In this document: positions 50,223-60,309 of the stretch, in pieces | How the letters are laid out: each line of letters starts with the position of its first letter | Position numbering within the stretch: position 1 is the first letter of the stretch | Origin: Hominilimicola fabiformis | GTDB lineage: Bacteria > Bacillota > Clostridia > UBA1381 | Length of the DNA: 64,000 nucleotides | Reading direction: 5' to 3' | Assembly (NCBI RefSeq): GCF_020687385.1 | Contig: NZ_JAJEQM010000006.1 | Location: forward strand, 62,001-126,000 | Notes under the pieces: model-generated | The model's database searches: none | Seen by the model: the letters and a program-made list of their open reading frames with translations, nothing else | Told to the model about the DNA's origin: nothing | Translations under genes and position numbers: made by a program

Positions 50223-52832
50223 ATGAGCAGCATAAAATTACATTGGCTTGAAAACCGTTCAAAAGGCGGATATGTTACATTCGGTGTGCCTTGGAAAAAA
50301 GGCGAAGTTACAAAAGAAACAGTATTTTCAGTAAATGACGAAAACGGAAACGCTATTGCATATCAGGAAAAGCCGATTGCATATTATCCCGACGGCTCAA
50401 CAAAATGGACTTCGTACACAATCAAAACAGACAGTGAAACTGTTGAAATAAACAAAGCGGATAAATATGACGGTTTTGACGGAATAAAGACAAATGAAAC
50501 AGAAAACGAGATAACTGTTGATAACGGCAAATTTAAAGCGGTATTCCCAAAACAAGGTTCGGTCTTGATGAAAACTCCTTACGGTGATGTAACATTAAAA
50601 GCCGTAAAAGAACTTCGCAGTAAAGACGGTGACGTTGAAATAAGAAAAAGCATACCGTATATCGGAGAAATCAATACTGTCGAAATTGAAGATTGCGGTA
50701 ATTTGAAAACAACGGTAAAAGTTACGGGTGAACACAAAAACAGTGACGGCAGTGAATTTTTGCGTTACATAATCAGATTTTCTGTATTCTATGATGAAAA
50801 TGAAATCAAGATTATCCATACATTCTTGTATGACGGCGATGAAAAGACCGATTTTATAAAAGGTGTCGGCGTTCAGCTTACAAGAAAAATGGAAGGTGAA
50901 CTTTATAACAGACGTATAAAGATAACAGGTGACTGCGGTGTCATGCACGAAACAATGCAGCTTTTAAATTTGTGGCGACCGCGTCTTGGACCGTCAATCG
51001 GTATTCAGCCGATTTATTCAAAACAGCTTGCGGGCGAAAAAGTAAGCCTTTCGGAAATGGTTGACTTGAGAAACGGTAATGCGGTTACAAAAGAGGAAAT
51101 TGATAATGTAACAAAGTGGGACAGCTATCGTTTGCAACAGGTTACGGCAGACAGTTTTGAAGTAAAGAAACGCACAGGACACGAAGAATGTACATTTATA
51201 AAGGCAAATTGGGGCAAACGCTCAAAAGGTCTTATGTACATTGCGGACGAAATAAAAGGTACGGCATTCTGTATGCACAACTTCTGGGAGAAGTATCCTA
51301 CATCAATTTATGCTGACGGACTTTGTACGGATAACGCAAGCCTTACCGCGTGGATGGTTCCGCCGGACGCAGAAGCACAGGATATGCGTCACTATGACAC
51401 CGTTGCACATGACCAAACATATTATGAGGGATTCCCTGAAATAGGCTCGTCGGCATACGGAATTGCGAATACAAACGAAATGTCACTGTTTTTATATGAT
51501 ACAGTGCCGTCGGACGATGAACTTATGAAACAAGCCGAAACTGTACAGAAACCGTCTGTACTTGTTGCAACTCCTGAATATTATCACGAAGTTAAAGCTA
51601 TGGGTGAATGGAGCTTGCCGTCAAAGGATACACCGCTTAAAAAGTGGCTTGAAGAAGAACTTGACAAAGCATTTGCATTTTATAAGAACGAAGTCGAACA
51701 AAGACATTGGTACGGTCTTTGGGATTACGGCGATATAATGCACACATATGACGCACAACGTCATTGTTGGAGATATGATATGGGCGGTTACGCTTGGCAG
51801 AATACCGAACTTATACCGACATTATGGTTGTGGCTTGCATTTATGCGTTCGGGCAGAGAAGATATTTTCACTATGGCGGAGGCAATGAGCCGTCACAGTG
51901 CAGATGTTGATATATACCATTTCGGTGATTTGAAAGGTCTTGGCAGCCGTCATAATGTTGTGCATTGGGGCGATTCCTGTAAAGAACCGCGTATCGCTAT
52001 GGCAGGACATCACAGAGCATTGTATTATTTGATGGGCGGTGATCCGAGAATAGGTGACGCAATGGACGATGTTAAGGATGCTGACTATGCAACGCTTAAT
52101 ATGGATCCGCTTAGATATTTCTATAAGAAAGAAGAAATGAAACTTCCTACTCATGCAAGAAGCGGTCCGGACTGGTCAACATATTGCTCAAACTGGTATA
52201 CGGCTTGGGAGAGAGATAACGATAATCATTATAGAGATAAGATTGTTACGGGTATCAATGATTTGAAAAAGTCGCCTATGCGTATGATTTCGGGTTCAAA
52301 CTATGAATATGATCCCGAAACGGGCCATTTGGGATATATCGGAGAAAGTGCCGCAGGCGGTGCACACCTTGCCGTTTGTATGGGCGGTCCCGAAACTTGG
52401 TTTGAACTTGCTGAACTTTTAGATGATGAAGTATTTAAGGATATGCTTGTTCAGTACGGCGAATTTTACTTCTTACCGGTTGAGGAAAAAAAGAAAATTT
52501 CAAACGGTCTTTTGACCGGCAACGGATTTGTTTATCCGTATATGGCATCGGCTTTGTGCGGATATGCGGCAAGAGAAACGGATAATGCCGAGCTTGCATA
52601 TCAAGTATGGCAAGTGCTTATTCATTCTTTGGCAGGCAAGGACAAGAAAGATAATTTCGATATAGGAATTTACAAGAATTACTTTAATAATGAAAATCTC
52701 GAAGAAATGTTCTGGATAAGTACAAACTTTACTTCACAGTGGTGTCTGAATGTAATTGTTGCACTGGAACTTACCAAGGATTACATCAAAGATTCAATCA
52801 ACGACTACGAATGGGCTGACTGGGTGAAATAA
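50223..52832 (+). CDS. YetA/PcRGLX-like protein, putative exo-rhamnogalacturonan lyase (PL26 type)
   Basis: An 869-residue protein without signal peptide, hence intracellular. Three parts are seen: an N-terminal beta-barrel region (to about 230, LENRSKGGYVTFGVPWKKGE), a central beta-sandwich (about 240-460, HNFWEKYPTSIYADG) and a C-terminal all-helical toroid rich in Trp and His (WYGLWDYGDIMHTYD near 498; MAGHHRALYYLMGGDPRIG near 596). This order matches Bacillus YetA and the fungal exo-rhamnogalacturonan lyase PcRGLX. It would split rhamnogalacturonan-I fragments brought into the cell. Rhamnulokinase is nearby at 55515. Substrate is inferred from family. Confidence 0.78.
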   Translation: MSSIKLHWLENRSKGGYVTFGVPWKKGEVTKETVFSVNDENGNAIAYQEKPIAYYPDGSTKWTSYTIKTDSETVEINKADKYDGFDGIKTNETENEITVDNGKFKAVFPKQGSVLMKTPYGDVTLKAVKELRSKDGDVEIRKSIPYIGEINTVEIEDCGNLKTTVKVTGEHKNSDGSEFLRYIIRFSVFYDENEIKIIHTFLYDGDEKTDFIKGVGVQLTRKMEGELYNRRIKITGDCGVMHETMQLLNLWRPRLGPSIGIQPIYSKQLAGEKVSLSEMVDLRNGNAVTKEEIDNVTKWDSYRLQQVTADSFEVKKRTGHEECTFIKANWGKRSKGLMYIADEIKGTAFCMHNFWEKYPTSIYADGLCTDNASLTAWMVPPDAEAQDMRHYDTVAHDQTYYEGFPEIGSSAYGIANTNEMSLFLYDTVPSDDELMKQAETVQKPSVLVATPEYYHEVKAMGEWSLPSKDTPLKKWLEEELDKAFAFYKNEVEQRHWYGLWDYGDIMHTYDAQRHCWRYDMGGYAWQNTELIPTLWLWLAFMRSGREDIFTMAEAMSRHSADVDIYHFGDLKGLGSRHNVVHWGDSCKEPRIAMAGHHRALYYLMGGDPRIGDAMDDVKDADYATLNMDPLRYFYKKEEMKLPTHARSGPDWSTYCSNWYTAWERDNDNHYRDKIVTGINDLKKSPMRMISGSNYEYDPETGHLGYIGESAAGGAHLAVCMGGPETWFELAELLDDEVFKDMLVQYGEFYFLPVEEKKKISNGLLTGNGFVYPYMASALCGYAARETDNAELAYQVWQVLIHSLAGKDKKDNFDIGIYKNYFNNENLEEMFWISTNFTSQWCLNVIVALELTKDYIKDSINDYEWADWVK

Positions 52833-52866
52833 GGATAATTTATGTTATAAAATTTTCCTGAAGATA

Positions 52867-52896
52867 TTGACAAATATAGATGTTGAGTGGTATTAT
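52867..52896 (+). promoter_or_regulatory. Promoter of the SLH surface protein
   Basis: TTGACA, 18 bases, TATTAT. A second AT-rich -10-like TATAAT at about 52933 could add another start. Confidence 0.6.
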
Positions 52897-52959
52897 ATGT
52901 ATATACAATTAATATAACTATATATTGATAGTATAATAACTGGAGAGAGGGAGAGGTTT

Positions 52960-55116
52960 ATGAACATGAAAAAAATGGTTTCCTGCTTGGTTGCAGGATC
53001 AATGCTTACAATGGCAGTGTCTGCTTTTGCTCAGATTCCGGAAACACAGGTTTCTACAATCAACAATGCGGCTGTTGTAGCATTTGACGGGGTAAACGCA
53101 CATCAATCAATGAATATTGAGGGTGACGTGTATGCAGGCGGACAGGTTAAGTTTGACAATGCTGGTGAAAACTATCTTGACGGTGATATAATTTCATCAC
53201 AAGAAGTAAGCTATCAAGACGAATATTCTGCAATCCTTAAAGACACAAACAGAAAAGGTGTGGATAAGGTTGAAGAAAATATGTCAAAGTATCTTGATGC
53301 ATATTATCCCGATACCTATCTTACAGATGATTCTGTAAAACCCGAAACACCTGCTTATGAAGATGTAGAATACACATCTGCACAAGGTTGGGTAGGCGTT
53401 AATGCCTGGTCGTATCCGAGTCTTCCTACCGATGAAAACGGTTATCCATATTACACAATTTCAGAGAATACATCATTTGACGGACTAAGCGTTCAAGGAG
53501 GTAAGGTTGTTATCGACACAACAAACGGTCCGGTATATGTAAAAGTTAATCAATTATCATTCTCTACTGCTAATGATAAGAAAGGTTATATTGAAGTAGT
53601 AGGCGACAATCCTGCATATCTTATTTCACAAGCTCCGGGTGAGGTTATGGTAAACGTAGTTGACACAGGTGACGGTACATTTGATTTCGGTACAGGCGAT
53701 TTGAAATGGATTATCGTTCCGAGTCAATGGGGTGACAGCTGGGTTTCAATCGGCAGTACAAGTGCAAACTCTATGATTTGCGCGGATATTTACTATGACG
53801 GTGAACCGCAGAATCTATCATTCAATGCTCCGACAAAGGGTGATATAGTTCTTGGCAGCGCACCTGTATCATTCGGTAATACATTTACTCTTGAGGGTGA
53901 CATTTATTCTTACGGAACATCAAAGTTTGACTTTGACGGTAAGATTACAGGTGACATTGTAACAAAGGCTGAAACGGTAAGATTTGCAAACAGCGGTCAG
54001 TATGCTGACGAAAGAGTTACAGGTAATGTAAACGCAATCAATGCAACTTCATATGAAGTATCTTGCCATATGATAGGTAACACTGTAACAAGTGCGGAAA
54101 CATTCAACATTTACGGCGGCGGTGCTAATATTGAAGGTACAGTATATGCTCCGAAAGCCGATGTAAAGATTGGTACAACATTAGGTAACGGTATTAACCG
54201 CGGTCAACTAATCTGTAATTCACTTGATATTTACGGTGATGGTGCGGTAATTTGGGGTCATGCAGGTAATACAACTCCTGACGTAACACCTGTACCGTCA
54301 GAAGAACCAACACCGGAACCAACTGAAGAGCCTACACCGGCTCCGACTGTTACACCGGGCGAAGAAGTGGATCTTCAAGGTCTTGGCTATGCGTATATAT
54401 TCGGTTATGAACCTGCTATTCAAAGAGTAGACGTAACTGACGAAGAAGGTAATGTAGTCGGCGGTAAATGGGTTGCAGAAGTTAAGATGGCTCCTGACGA
54501 CGCTGTTACAAGAGAACAGGTTGCAGCTATGATTACAAGAATGGTTGACCAAAAGTACGGTACAACAGATACAGTTTATCCTGTAACAGATAACATTGCA
54601 AAGCATGAGGGTACATGGTATGTAAGAGGTCTTGCATATCTTGCTCAAAAGGGTGCATTTGACGGTGTTGATTCAGTTGAAATCGGTGCAGTTACAAGAG
54701 GCGAAGTTGCAAAACTTCTTGCATACGGTTTGGGACTGACAAAGACAGGTGAAACTGAATTTACTGATATTGCTGATTCACAGTATAAGTCATATATCGA
54801 AACAGTAGTTGCTTACGGTTATATGAGCGGTACAAGTGATACAACATTTGAAGCTGACAGAGTTATGACAAGAGCAGAATTCTGTCAAATGTTCAATAAT
54901 GTTATCGGACGTACAGATATGGGTCTTGTAGCTCAAGACGGTACAACAGTAACTCCTGAATTGTATTCAATCGTAGACCTTGACGGTCACTGGGCAGAAG
55001 AAGCTATGCTAAAGGCAACAAGTGCTTATGACGATAACGGTCTTATTGATACAGAAACAAGAATAGCTAATATCAGAAACGTACTTGATAAGTATGATTC
55101 ACAAACTTGGTATTAA
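52960..55116 (+). CDS. Secreted S-layer-homology (SLH) domain protein
   Basis: A 718-residue exported protein: signal peptide (MKKMVSCLVAGSMLTMAVSAFA, cut near 25), a long beta-strand-rich region to about 440 with repeated glycine/asparagine turns (MNIEGDVYAGGQVKF; FTLEGDIYSYGTSKF; INATSYEVS) like a bactofilin or beta-helix stack, a Pro-Thr-Glu linker (about 443-472), and two to three SLH repeats (TREQVAAMITRMVD, TRGEVAKLLAYGLGL, TRAEFCQMFNNVIGR, then DLDGHWAEEAM). SLH domains anchor proteins to pyruvylated wall polymer. Promoter, GGGAGAGG site and terminator suggest high, independent expression. The N-terminal part has no named family I can recognise. Confidence 0.88.
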   Translation: MNMKKMVSCLVAGSMLTMAVSAFAQIPETQVSTINNAAVVAFDGVNAHQSMNIEGDVYAGGQVKFDNAGENYLDGDIISSQEVSYQDEYSAILKDTNRKGVDKVEENMSKYLDAYYPDTYLTDDSVKPETPAYEDVEYTSAQGWVGVNAWSYPSLPTDENGYPYYTISENTSFDGLSVQGGKVVIDTTNGPVYVKVNQLSFSTANDKKGYIEVVGDNPAYLISQAPGEVMVNVVDTGDGTFDFGTGDLKWIIVPSQWGDSWVSIGSTSANSMICADIYYDGEPQNLSFNAPTKGDIVLGSAPVSFGNTFTLEGDIYSYGTSKFDFDGKITGDIVTKAETVRFANSGQYADERVTGNVNAINATSYEVSCHMIGNTVTSAETFNIYGGGANIEGTVYAPKADVKIGTTLGNGINRGQLICNSLDIYGDGAVIWGHAGNTTPDVTPVPSEEPTPEPTEEPTPAPTVTPGEEVDLQGLGYAYIFGYEPAIQRVDVTDEEGNVVGGKWVAEVKMAPDDAVTREQVAAMITRMVDQKYGTTDTVYPVTDNIAKHEGTWYVRGLAYLAQKGAFDGVDSVEIGAVTRGEVAKLLAYGLGLTKTGETEFTDIADSQYKSYIETVVAYGYMSGTSDTTFEADRVMTRAEFCQMFNNVIGRTDMGLVAQDGTTVTPELYSIVDLDGHWAEEAMLKATSAYDDNGLIDTETRIANIRNVLDKYDSQTWY

Positions 55117-55123
55117 TTAGATT

Positions 55124-55153
55124 AAAAACTCCGACTTCGGTCGGAGTTTTTTG
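55124..55153 (+). terminator. Intrinsic terminator of the SLH protein gene
   Basis: AAAACTCCGAC/GTCGGAGTTTT with a TTCG tetraloop and T run. Confidence 0.92.
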
Positions 55154-55193
55154 TGTGGAAATATATTTTGTTGGAATGGTATCACAAAACACA

Positions 55194-55385
55194 TTGTAGG
55201 GGCGATCATCGGTCGCCCAAAACGGAGAGTAGTGGACGGCACCATGACATCCTACAAAAGCCACCCATCAGACGGCTATGCCGCCGGCTCCCCTCAAGAT
55301 GAGCCTTGTGAAATATGGCGGACAACGAAAAGTCTCTCCTTGAGTAGAGGTGTCACGATAGTGACGGAGTGGTGGCGAATCATAC
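55194..55385. repeat. Modular dispersed repeat, right copy
   Basis: Shares modules with 320-500: GGGCGA/TCGCCC hairpin (55200-55218, reversed relative to the left copy), GGACGGCACC...CCTACAAA, CTCCCCTCAAG, and CCTTGAG...GTCAC-GATA-GTGAC (55340-55365) with GGAGTGGTGGCGAAT. An open frame of 82 codons over it (55151-55399) is a translation of the repeat, not a likely gene; its KHIVGAIIGRP phrase mirrors FVGAIIGRP in the left copy. It fills most of the 398-base gap before rhaB. Confidence 0.6.
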
Positions 55386-55445
55386 TATTTAAACTGTAAA
55401 AATAAAAACTTATTCCTATAAATCAAAAATGCACTATGTGTAATA

Positions 55446-55474
55446 TTGACATAGTATTTTATTTAATGTATAAT
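55446..55474 (+). promoter_or_regulatory. Promoter of rhaB
   Basis: TTGACA, 17 bases, TATAAT: perfect consensus, 40 bases before the start codon. Confidence 0.85.
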
Positions 55475-55514
55475 ATATTTAGTAAAATTTATTTTTAAGA
55501 AAAGAGGAAAGAAT

Positions 55515-57002
55515 ATGGGTAAAAAGTATAAATTTTTAGCATTTGACTTTGGTGCGTCATCGGGACGTGCAATGCTTGCCACATTTGACGGTGAAAAAAT
55601 CACTCTTGAAGAAAAGCGCCGTTTTTCAAACGACCCTGTTAACATAAACGGAGATTTGCATTGGGACGTTCTTAGATTATTCTTTGAAATCAAGCAAGGT
55701 ATCTTAAAGTGTGCAAATTCGGGTGACAGAGATATTGACTGTATCGGTATCGACACATGGGGCGTTGACTATGGTTTGCTTGACGAAAATGACAAGCTTA
55801 TCGGCAATCCTTATCACTATCGTGATACAAGAACAGAGGGTATGTATGACGAGGCATTTAAACTTGTTCCGAAAGAAGAAATTTTCAAGGAAACAGGTAT
55901 TGCTTTTAACTGGTTCAATACAATATATCAGCTTTTGTCAGCAAAGCTATCGGGTGATACTTCACTAAAAAATGCAAAAACTTTGCTTATGATGCCTGAC
56001 TTATTCAACTTCTTCTTAACAGGTGTTAAAAAGACTGAATACACAAATGCGTCAACAACACAGATGTACAACAGTGAAAAGTACGAATGGTCATACGATT
56101 TGTTAAAGAAACTCGGTATTCCGACAGATATTTTAACAGATGTTATATTCCCAGGTGAAATTGTCGGCAAAGTAAAACCGGAACTTGCAGAAGAACTTGG
56201 TATTGAACAAGTGCCTGTTGTTGCGGTTGCTTCACACGATACGGGAAGTGCCGTTGCTTCAGTACCGGTTGTTGACCAAAAAGACTTTATTTACATATCT
56301 TCGGGTACATGGTCACTTATGGGTGTTGAACTTGACAAGCCTAATACTTCGGACGGTGCATTCAACCATAACTTTACAAACGAGGGCGGAGTTAATAAGA
56401 CAATCCGTTTCTTGAAGAACATTATGGGACTATGGCTAATCCAAGAATCAAGACGTCAATGGGACAGAGAAGGCGAACTTCTAAGCTTTGACGAACTTGA
56501 AAGACAGGCAAATGCGGCAGAACCTTTTGCAAGTCTTGTTGATCCGGATTATGCAGAGTTCCAAACACCGGGTAATATGCCTAAGCGTATAAAGGAATAC
56601 TGTAAAAAGACAGGTCAGAAAGTGCCTGAAACAAAGGGCGAAGTTGTAAGATGTATCGCAGAAAGTCTTGCGTTCAAGTATCGTCAAACTGTTGAGGGTA
56701 TGGAGGACGTTACAGGCAACAAGTACAATGTTGTTAATATTGTCGGCGGCGGTATCAAGGACAAGATGATTTGTCAATTTACCGCAAACGCAACAAAGCG
56801 TGTTGTTAGCACAGGCCCTGTTGAGGCTACAAGTATCGGTAACGTAATTGTACAGGCAATGGCTATGGGTGCGATTAAGGACATCAATGAAGGCAGAAAA
56901 GTTGTTCGCAATTCATTCGATATTAAAACATACGAGCCTCAGGATTCAGAAAAGTGGGATGCTGCTTACGAAAAGTGGAAAGAAATTATTAAAAACGCAT
57001 AA
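55515..57002 (+). CDS. rhaB: Rhamnulokinase
   Basis: A 495-residue FGGY-type kinase phosphorylating L-rhamnulose. Marks: FLAFDFGASSGRAML near 7, IGIDTWGVDYGLLD near 77, GNPYHYRDTRTEGM near 95, ASHDTGSAVASVP near 240, YISSGTWSLMG near 257 and NIVGGGIKD near 410. The GASSGR start and DTWGVD are specific to RhaB rather than xylulokinase. Other rha genes are not in the window. Together with the YetA-like lyase it fits use of rhamnogalacturonan. Confidence 0.94.
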   Translation: MGKKYKFLAFDFGASSGRAMLATFDGEKITLEEKRRFSNDPVNINGDLHWDVLRLFFEIKQGILKCANSGDRDIDCIGIDTWGVDYGLLDENDKLIGNPYHYRDTRTEGMYDEAFKLVPKEEIFKETGIAFNWFNTIYQLLSAKLSGDTSLKNAKTLLMMPDLFNFFLTGVKKTEYTNASTTQMYNSEKYEWSYDLLKKLGIPTDILTDVIFPGEIVGKVKPELAEELGIEQVPVVAVASHDTGSAVASVPVVDQKDFIYISSGTWSLMGVELDKPNTSDGAFNHNFTNEGGVNKTIRFLKNIMGLWLIQESRRQWDREGELLSFDELERQANAAEPFASLVDPDYAEFQTPGNMPKRIKEYCKKTGQKVPETKGEVVRCIAESLAFKYRQTVEGMEDVTGNKYNVVNIVGGGIKDKMICQFTANATKRVVSTGPVEATSIGNVIVQAMAMGAIKDINEGRKVVRNSFDIKTYEPQDSEKWDAAYEKWKEIIKNA

Positions 57003-57017
57003 TTAAGAATAATTCAT

Positions 57018-57055
57018 AAAAATTCTCATAGTATTTACTATGAGAATTTTTTTAT
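57018..57055 (+). terminator. Intrinsic terminator of rhaB
   Basis: AAATTCTCATAGT/ACTATGAGAATTT with seven T. Confidence 0.88.
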
Positions 57056-57141
57056 TAGAAAAGTTTGAATAAAGTTGTACACAGAAATGTGAACAATTTT
57101 TTTAGATTTTTATTTAACGAAAGGAGAGAATTATATTAATT

Positions 57142-58683
57142 ATGGAATTAGTAAAGGAGAATGTAACTGTAAATCAAGTTTCGTGCAAGGGCGACACGCA
57201 GGTACTTGTTGATGAGGACATAATCGTACCCGATGTGAAACCCGATATACTAAAAATTTTGCAGCTTGACGCAGTATCGTGTATTACGAACAAGGAAATT
57301 ACAAACGGACGAGTAAATGTCACAGGCAGAGTTGATTTGAAAATTTTGTACATACCCGACAGTGACAGAGAAAAGGTAAAAAGTATTATAACGTCGTTTG
57401 ACTTTACGCAAAATGTGGACAGCAAAAATATAACCGACGATATGACTGCAATTATAATGGCAAACGTGGATAGAGCCGAATTTTCGCTTATAAACAGTCG
57501 TAAACTGAGAATTAAGGTGATTGTGGGTTTGGACTATGAGGTTGTAGCCGAAAAGAATGTTGAGATAGCGGTTGAGGCGGAGGACTGCGATAATGCGGAA
57601 TTGCTCAAGGAAAACGTAAAACTGCAAAATTGTATCGGACTGACGGAAACTGAATTTTCTGTAAAGGAATCAATAGAAGTTCCGAACGGTCAGACATCAA
57701 TCAACGAGATATTGAAAGTCGATACAAAAATATCCGATTCGGAATATAAAGCGGTTACGGGAAAGATTGTTGTAAAAGGGGAAATAAGTGTATGCGTTCT
57801 GTATACCGACAGTGACTGTTGTATTCAGTTTATGGAAAGCGAAGTGCCTTTTACGGAAATTATTGATTGCGACGACGCCGGTGACGAAACGATATGCGAT
57901 ATTGATTACAGCATATCGGACGTAAGGTATCAGATTGCTGAGGATAATGACGGCGATAACAGAATTGTTGATATTGACGTAACCGTTACGGCACAGGTCA
58001 AGGCAACGGAAAATGTGGCGGTGGATATGATATGCGATTGCTATGAGCCGTTTACGAAAACTCAGCTTTTAAAGGAAGAAGTGGAACTTGAAGAAGTTGT
58101 GTCACGTCCGTCATCACAGAACACAATTCGTGAAATGGTGGAAATGGGCACGGGTACACCGTCCGTTTCCGGAGTGTATGACGTGATAACAAGACCGTAT
58201 ATCACAAAGGCACAGATACAACGCGGTAAACTTTTGGCAGAGGGTAAAATCGAGGCATATATTTTATATTTGACAGACAGCAACGAAAGCCCCGTTTACA
58301 GTATGAAAAAAGAATTGCCGTTCAGCTATATGCTTGACTGCGAAAGTACGTACAGTGACCTTATTCCGGAAATAAAAGCGGAAGTAAAGCACACTGCATA
58401 TAATTTGAACGTGGCGGGTGAAATTGAAATCAGATGTATTTTATCGCTTAACGCAAATATAATCAGAAAAAGAAAAATCGAACTTGTGAATGAAGTGGTG
58501 ACAGAACCGCTTGAAAACGGTGACAAAAACGGTATAGTGATTTACTTTGTTCAAAAAGGGGATAATCTTTGGGAGATTGCAAAACGATATGCAGTACCGC
58601 AAAGTGAAATTTTGAGGTTTAACAATATGGAGGAATCCGACAAACTTGAAATAGGAAACAGATTATTTATTCCGAGCATATAA
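57142..58683 (+). CDS. sipL: DUF3794-LysM spore-coat protein (SipL-like)
   Basis: A 513-residue cytosolic protein with tandem DUF3794 (SipL/SPOCS) repeats: DEDIIVPDVKPDILKIL near 26, a second unit around 165-270 and a third around 310-445, then a C-terminal LysM domain (VQKGDNLWEIAKRYAV near 467). This arrangement matches SipL of Clostridioides difficile, which binds the coat ATPase SpoIVA through the LysM domain on the forespore. It should be made in the mother cell during sporulation; I could not identify a sigma-E promoter with confidence in the 140 bases upstream. Strong sign of a spore-forming lineage. Confidence 0.82.
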   Translation: MELVKENVTVNQVSCKGDTQVLVDEDIIVPDVKPDILKILQLDAVSCITNKEITNGRVNVTGRVDLKILYIPDSDREKVKSIITSFDFTQNVDSKNITDDMTAIIMANVDRAEFSLINSRKLRIKVIVGLDYEVVAEKNVEIAVEAEDCDNAELLKENVKLQNCIGLTETEFSVKESIEVPNGQTSINEILKVDTKISDSEYKAVTGKIVVKGEISVCVLYTDSDCCIQFMESEVPFTEIIDCDDAGDETICDIDYSISDVRYQIAEDNDGDNRIVDIDVTVTAQVKATENVAVDMICDCYEPFTKTQLLKEEVELEEVVSRPSSQNTIREMVEMGTGTPSVSGVYDVITRPYITKAQIQRGKLLAEGKIEAYILYLTDSNESPVYSMKKELPFSYMLDCESTYSDLIPEIKAEVKHTAYNLNVAGEIEIRCILSLNANIIRKRKIELVNEVVTEPLENGDKNGIVIYFVQKGDNLWEIAKRYAVPQSEILRFNNMEESDKLEIGNRLFIPSI

Positions 58684-58690
58684 AAACATA

Positions 58691-58740
58691 AATACAACTT
58701 CTATTTTTTAAAAATAGAGGTTGTATTTTCTTTTATTTTG
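58691..58740 (+). terminator. Intrinsic terminator of sipL
   Basis: AATACAACTTCTATTTTT paired with AAAAATAGAGGTTGTATT (one wobble) and a T-rich tail. The -35 box of cysS lies within its right arm. Confidence 0.82.
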
Positions 58741-58749
58741 CGATATAAT
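58721..58749 (+). promoter_or_regulatory. Promoter of cysS
   Basis: TTGTAT, 17 bases, TATAAT. The start is only about 30 bases downstream, leaving no room for a T-box leader. Confidence 0.65.
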
Positions 58750-58781
58750 TAAAGTTAGAATGGAAAAAGGAAGTAGTGCTT

Positions 58782-60191
58782 ATGAAAATTTATAACACAT
58801 TAACAAGACAAAAACAGGAGTTTGTCCCTATAAATAAAGGTGAAGTTAAAATGTATTCATGCGGTCCTACTGTATATGACTATTTTCATATAGGAAATGC
58901 AAGACCGTTTATCGTTTTTGATACAATGCGCCGTTATCTTGAATATCAAGGATATAAGGTGACATTTGTACAGAATTTTACAGATATAGACGATAAGATG
59001 ATAAAACGTGCAAACGAAGAAGGTATAACGGTAAAAGAGCTTGGTGAAAGATTTATTGCGGAATATTTTAAGGACGCACAGGCAATCGGTATTCACAAAG
59101 CCACAATTCACCCGAAAGCAACGGAAAATATTGATGCGATTATCAATGTTGTAAAGAAACTTGTTGATAACGGTTATGCTTACGATGTTGACGGAAACGT
59201 GTATTTCTCTACAAAGAAATTTAACGAATACGGCAAGCTTTCAAAACAGCCATTGGAAGATTTGGAGGCAGGTGCAAGAATTGACGTAAACGAACATAAA
59301 AAAGACGTTATGGACTTTGCGCTTTGGAAAAAGCAAAAAGAGGGCGAACCTGCTTGGGAAAGCCCGTGGGGAATGGGCAGACCCGGTTGGCACATCGAGT
59401 GTAGTGCAATGGTGAACAAGTATCTTGGCGAAACGATAGACATTCATTCGGGCGGTCAAGACTTGATTTTCCCGCATCACGAAAACGAAATTGCACAGAG
59501 CGAATGTGCAAATGGAAAGCCTTTTGCAAATTATTGGATGCACAACGGATATATTAATATAAATAACAGGAAAATGAGTAAGTCACTCGGAAACTTCTTT
59601 ACTGTTCGTGACATACTTAAACAGTATGACGGTGAAGTGGTACGTTTCTTTATGCTTTCGGCTCATTACAGAAATCCTATTAATTTTGATAATGAATTAA
59701 TGGAACAGGCAAAATCTGCTGTTGAAAGAGTTTACACTTGCATAGACAATCTTGAATTTTTACTTCAAAACAGTGAGGACAGAGAACTTACAGACAGCGA
59801 AAAGGAGTATTCAAAAACTCTTGATGACTGCAAGACTAAATTTATTGCGGCAATGGACGACGACTTGAATACAGCCGACGCAATCGCGGCAATATTTGAT
59901 ATAGTTTATGCGTCAAACACCGCATTGTCAAATGAAAATAAGAATGCGAAAGTTGTTGTTGAAAAGACGCTTGACCTTATACATGAGCTTGGCGGTGTAC
60001 TCGGTTTATTCCAAAAGACACAGGAAAAGTCGATAGACGCAGAGGTTGAAGAATTAATCGAAAAGCGTAACAAGGCAAGAAGTGAGAAGAATTGGGCTGA
60101 AGCTGACGCAATTCGTGATAAGCTTAAAGCTATGAATATTGAGTTAAAGGATACGCCGATGGGTGTAAAGTGGAACTACATCTCAGAATAA
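58782..60191 (+). CDS. cysS: Cysteinyl-tRNA synthetase
   Basis: A 469-residue class I synthetase. HIGH signature as HIGNARPF near 35, zinc ligands including [11 protein letters not shown] near 23 and GWHIECSAM near 205, KMSKS as [15 protein letters not shown] near 263. I use the ATG at 58782 ([14 protein letters not shown]). mrnC follows after 173 bases, the same order as in Bacillus, but here a structured element separates them. Confidence 0.97.
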   Translation: MKIYNTLTRQKQEFVPINKGEVKMYSCGPTVYDYFHIGNARPFIVFDTMRRYLEYQGYKVTFVQNFTDIDDKMIKRANEEGITVKELGERFIAEYFKDAQAIGIHKATIHPKATENIDAIINVVKKLVDNGYAYDVDGNVYFSTKKFNEYGKLSKQPLEDLEAGARIDVNEHKKDVMDFALWKKQKEGEPAWESPWGMGRPGWHIECSAMVNKYLGETIDIHSGGQDLIFPHHENEIAQSECANGKPFANYWMHNGYININNRKMSKSLGNFFTVRDILKQYDGEVVRFFMLSAHYRNPINFDNELMEQAKSAVERVYTCIDNLEFLLQNSEDRELTDSEKEYSKTLDDCKTKFIAAMDDDLNTADAIAAIFDIVYASNTALSNENKNAKVVVEKTLDLIHELGGVLGLFQKTQEKSIDAEVEELIEKRNKARSEKNWAEADAIRDKLKAMNIELKDTPMGVKWNYISE

Positions 60192-60200
60192 AAATTAGCC

Positions 60201-60309
60201 CACAGCGCTATTTTTTACTCGGGCTGGTCGCAGACCAAAGGTCTGCTGCTCGCCATGCAACCGGGGCGGTATCAAGTATACAGCACCCGAGTTTCAAAAC
60301 AGCACTGTG
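60201..60309. ncRNA. Three-way-junction-like structured element between cysS and mrnC
   Basis: A nested set of inverted repeats: outer CACAGCGCT (60201-60209) with AGCACTGTG (60301-60309, one wobble), inner ACTCGGG (60217-60223) with CCCGAGT (60286-60292), and inside these a perfect GCAGACC-AAA-GGTCTGC hairpin (60230-60246) and a CGCC/GGCG hairpin (about 60251-60268). It is GC-richer than its surroundings and has no open frame. It may be an RNA control element for mrnC, a processing site in the cysS-mrnC transcript, or a small mobile repeat. I do not recognise a known family. Confidence 0.4.

Noticed and set aside
55151-55399. 82-codon open frame on the plus strand
   Set aside because: Lies over the right copy of the same repeat, begins inside the terminator tail of the previous gene.
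58744-58781. T-box leader before cysS
   Set aside because: Only about 30 bases separate the promoter from the start codon; no T-box sequence or specifier hairpin fits.
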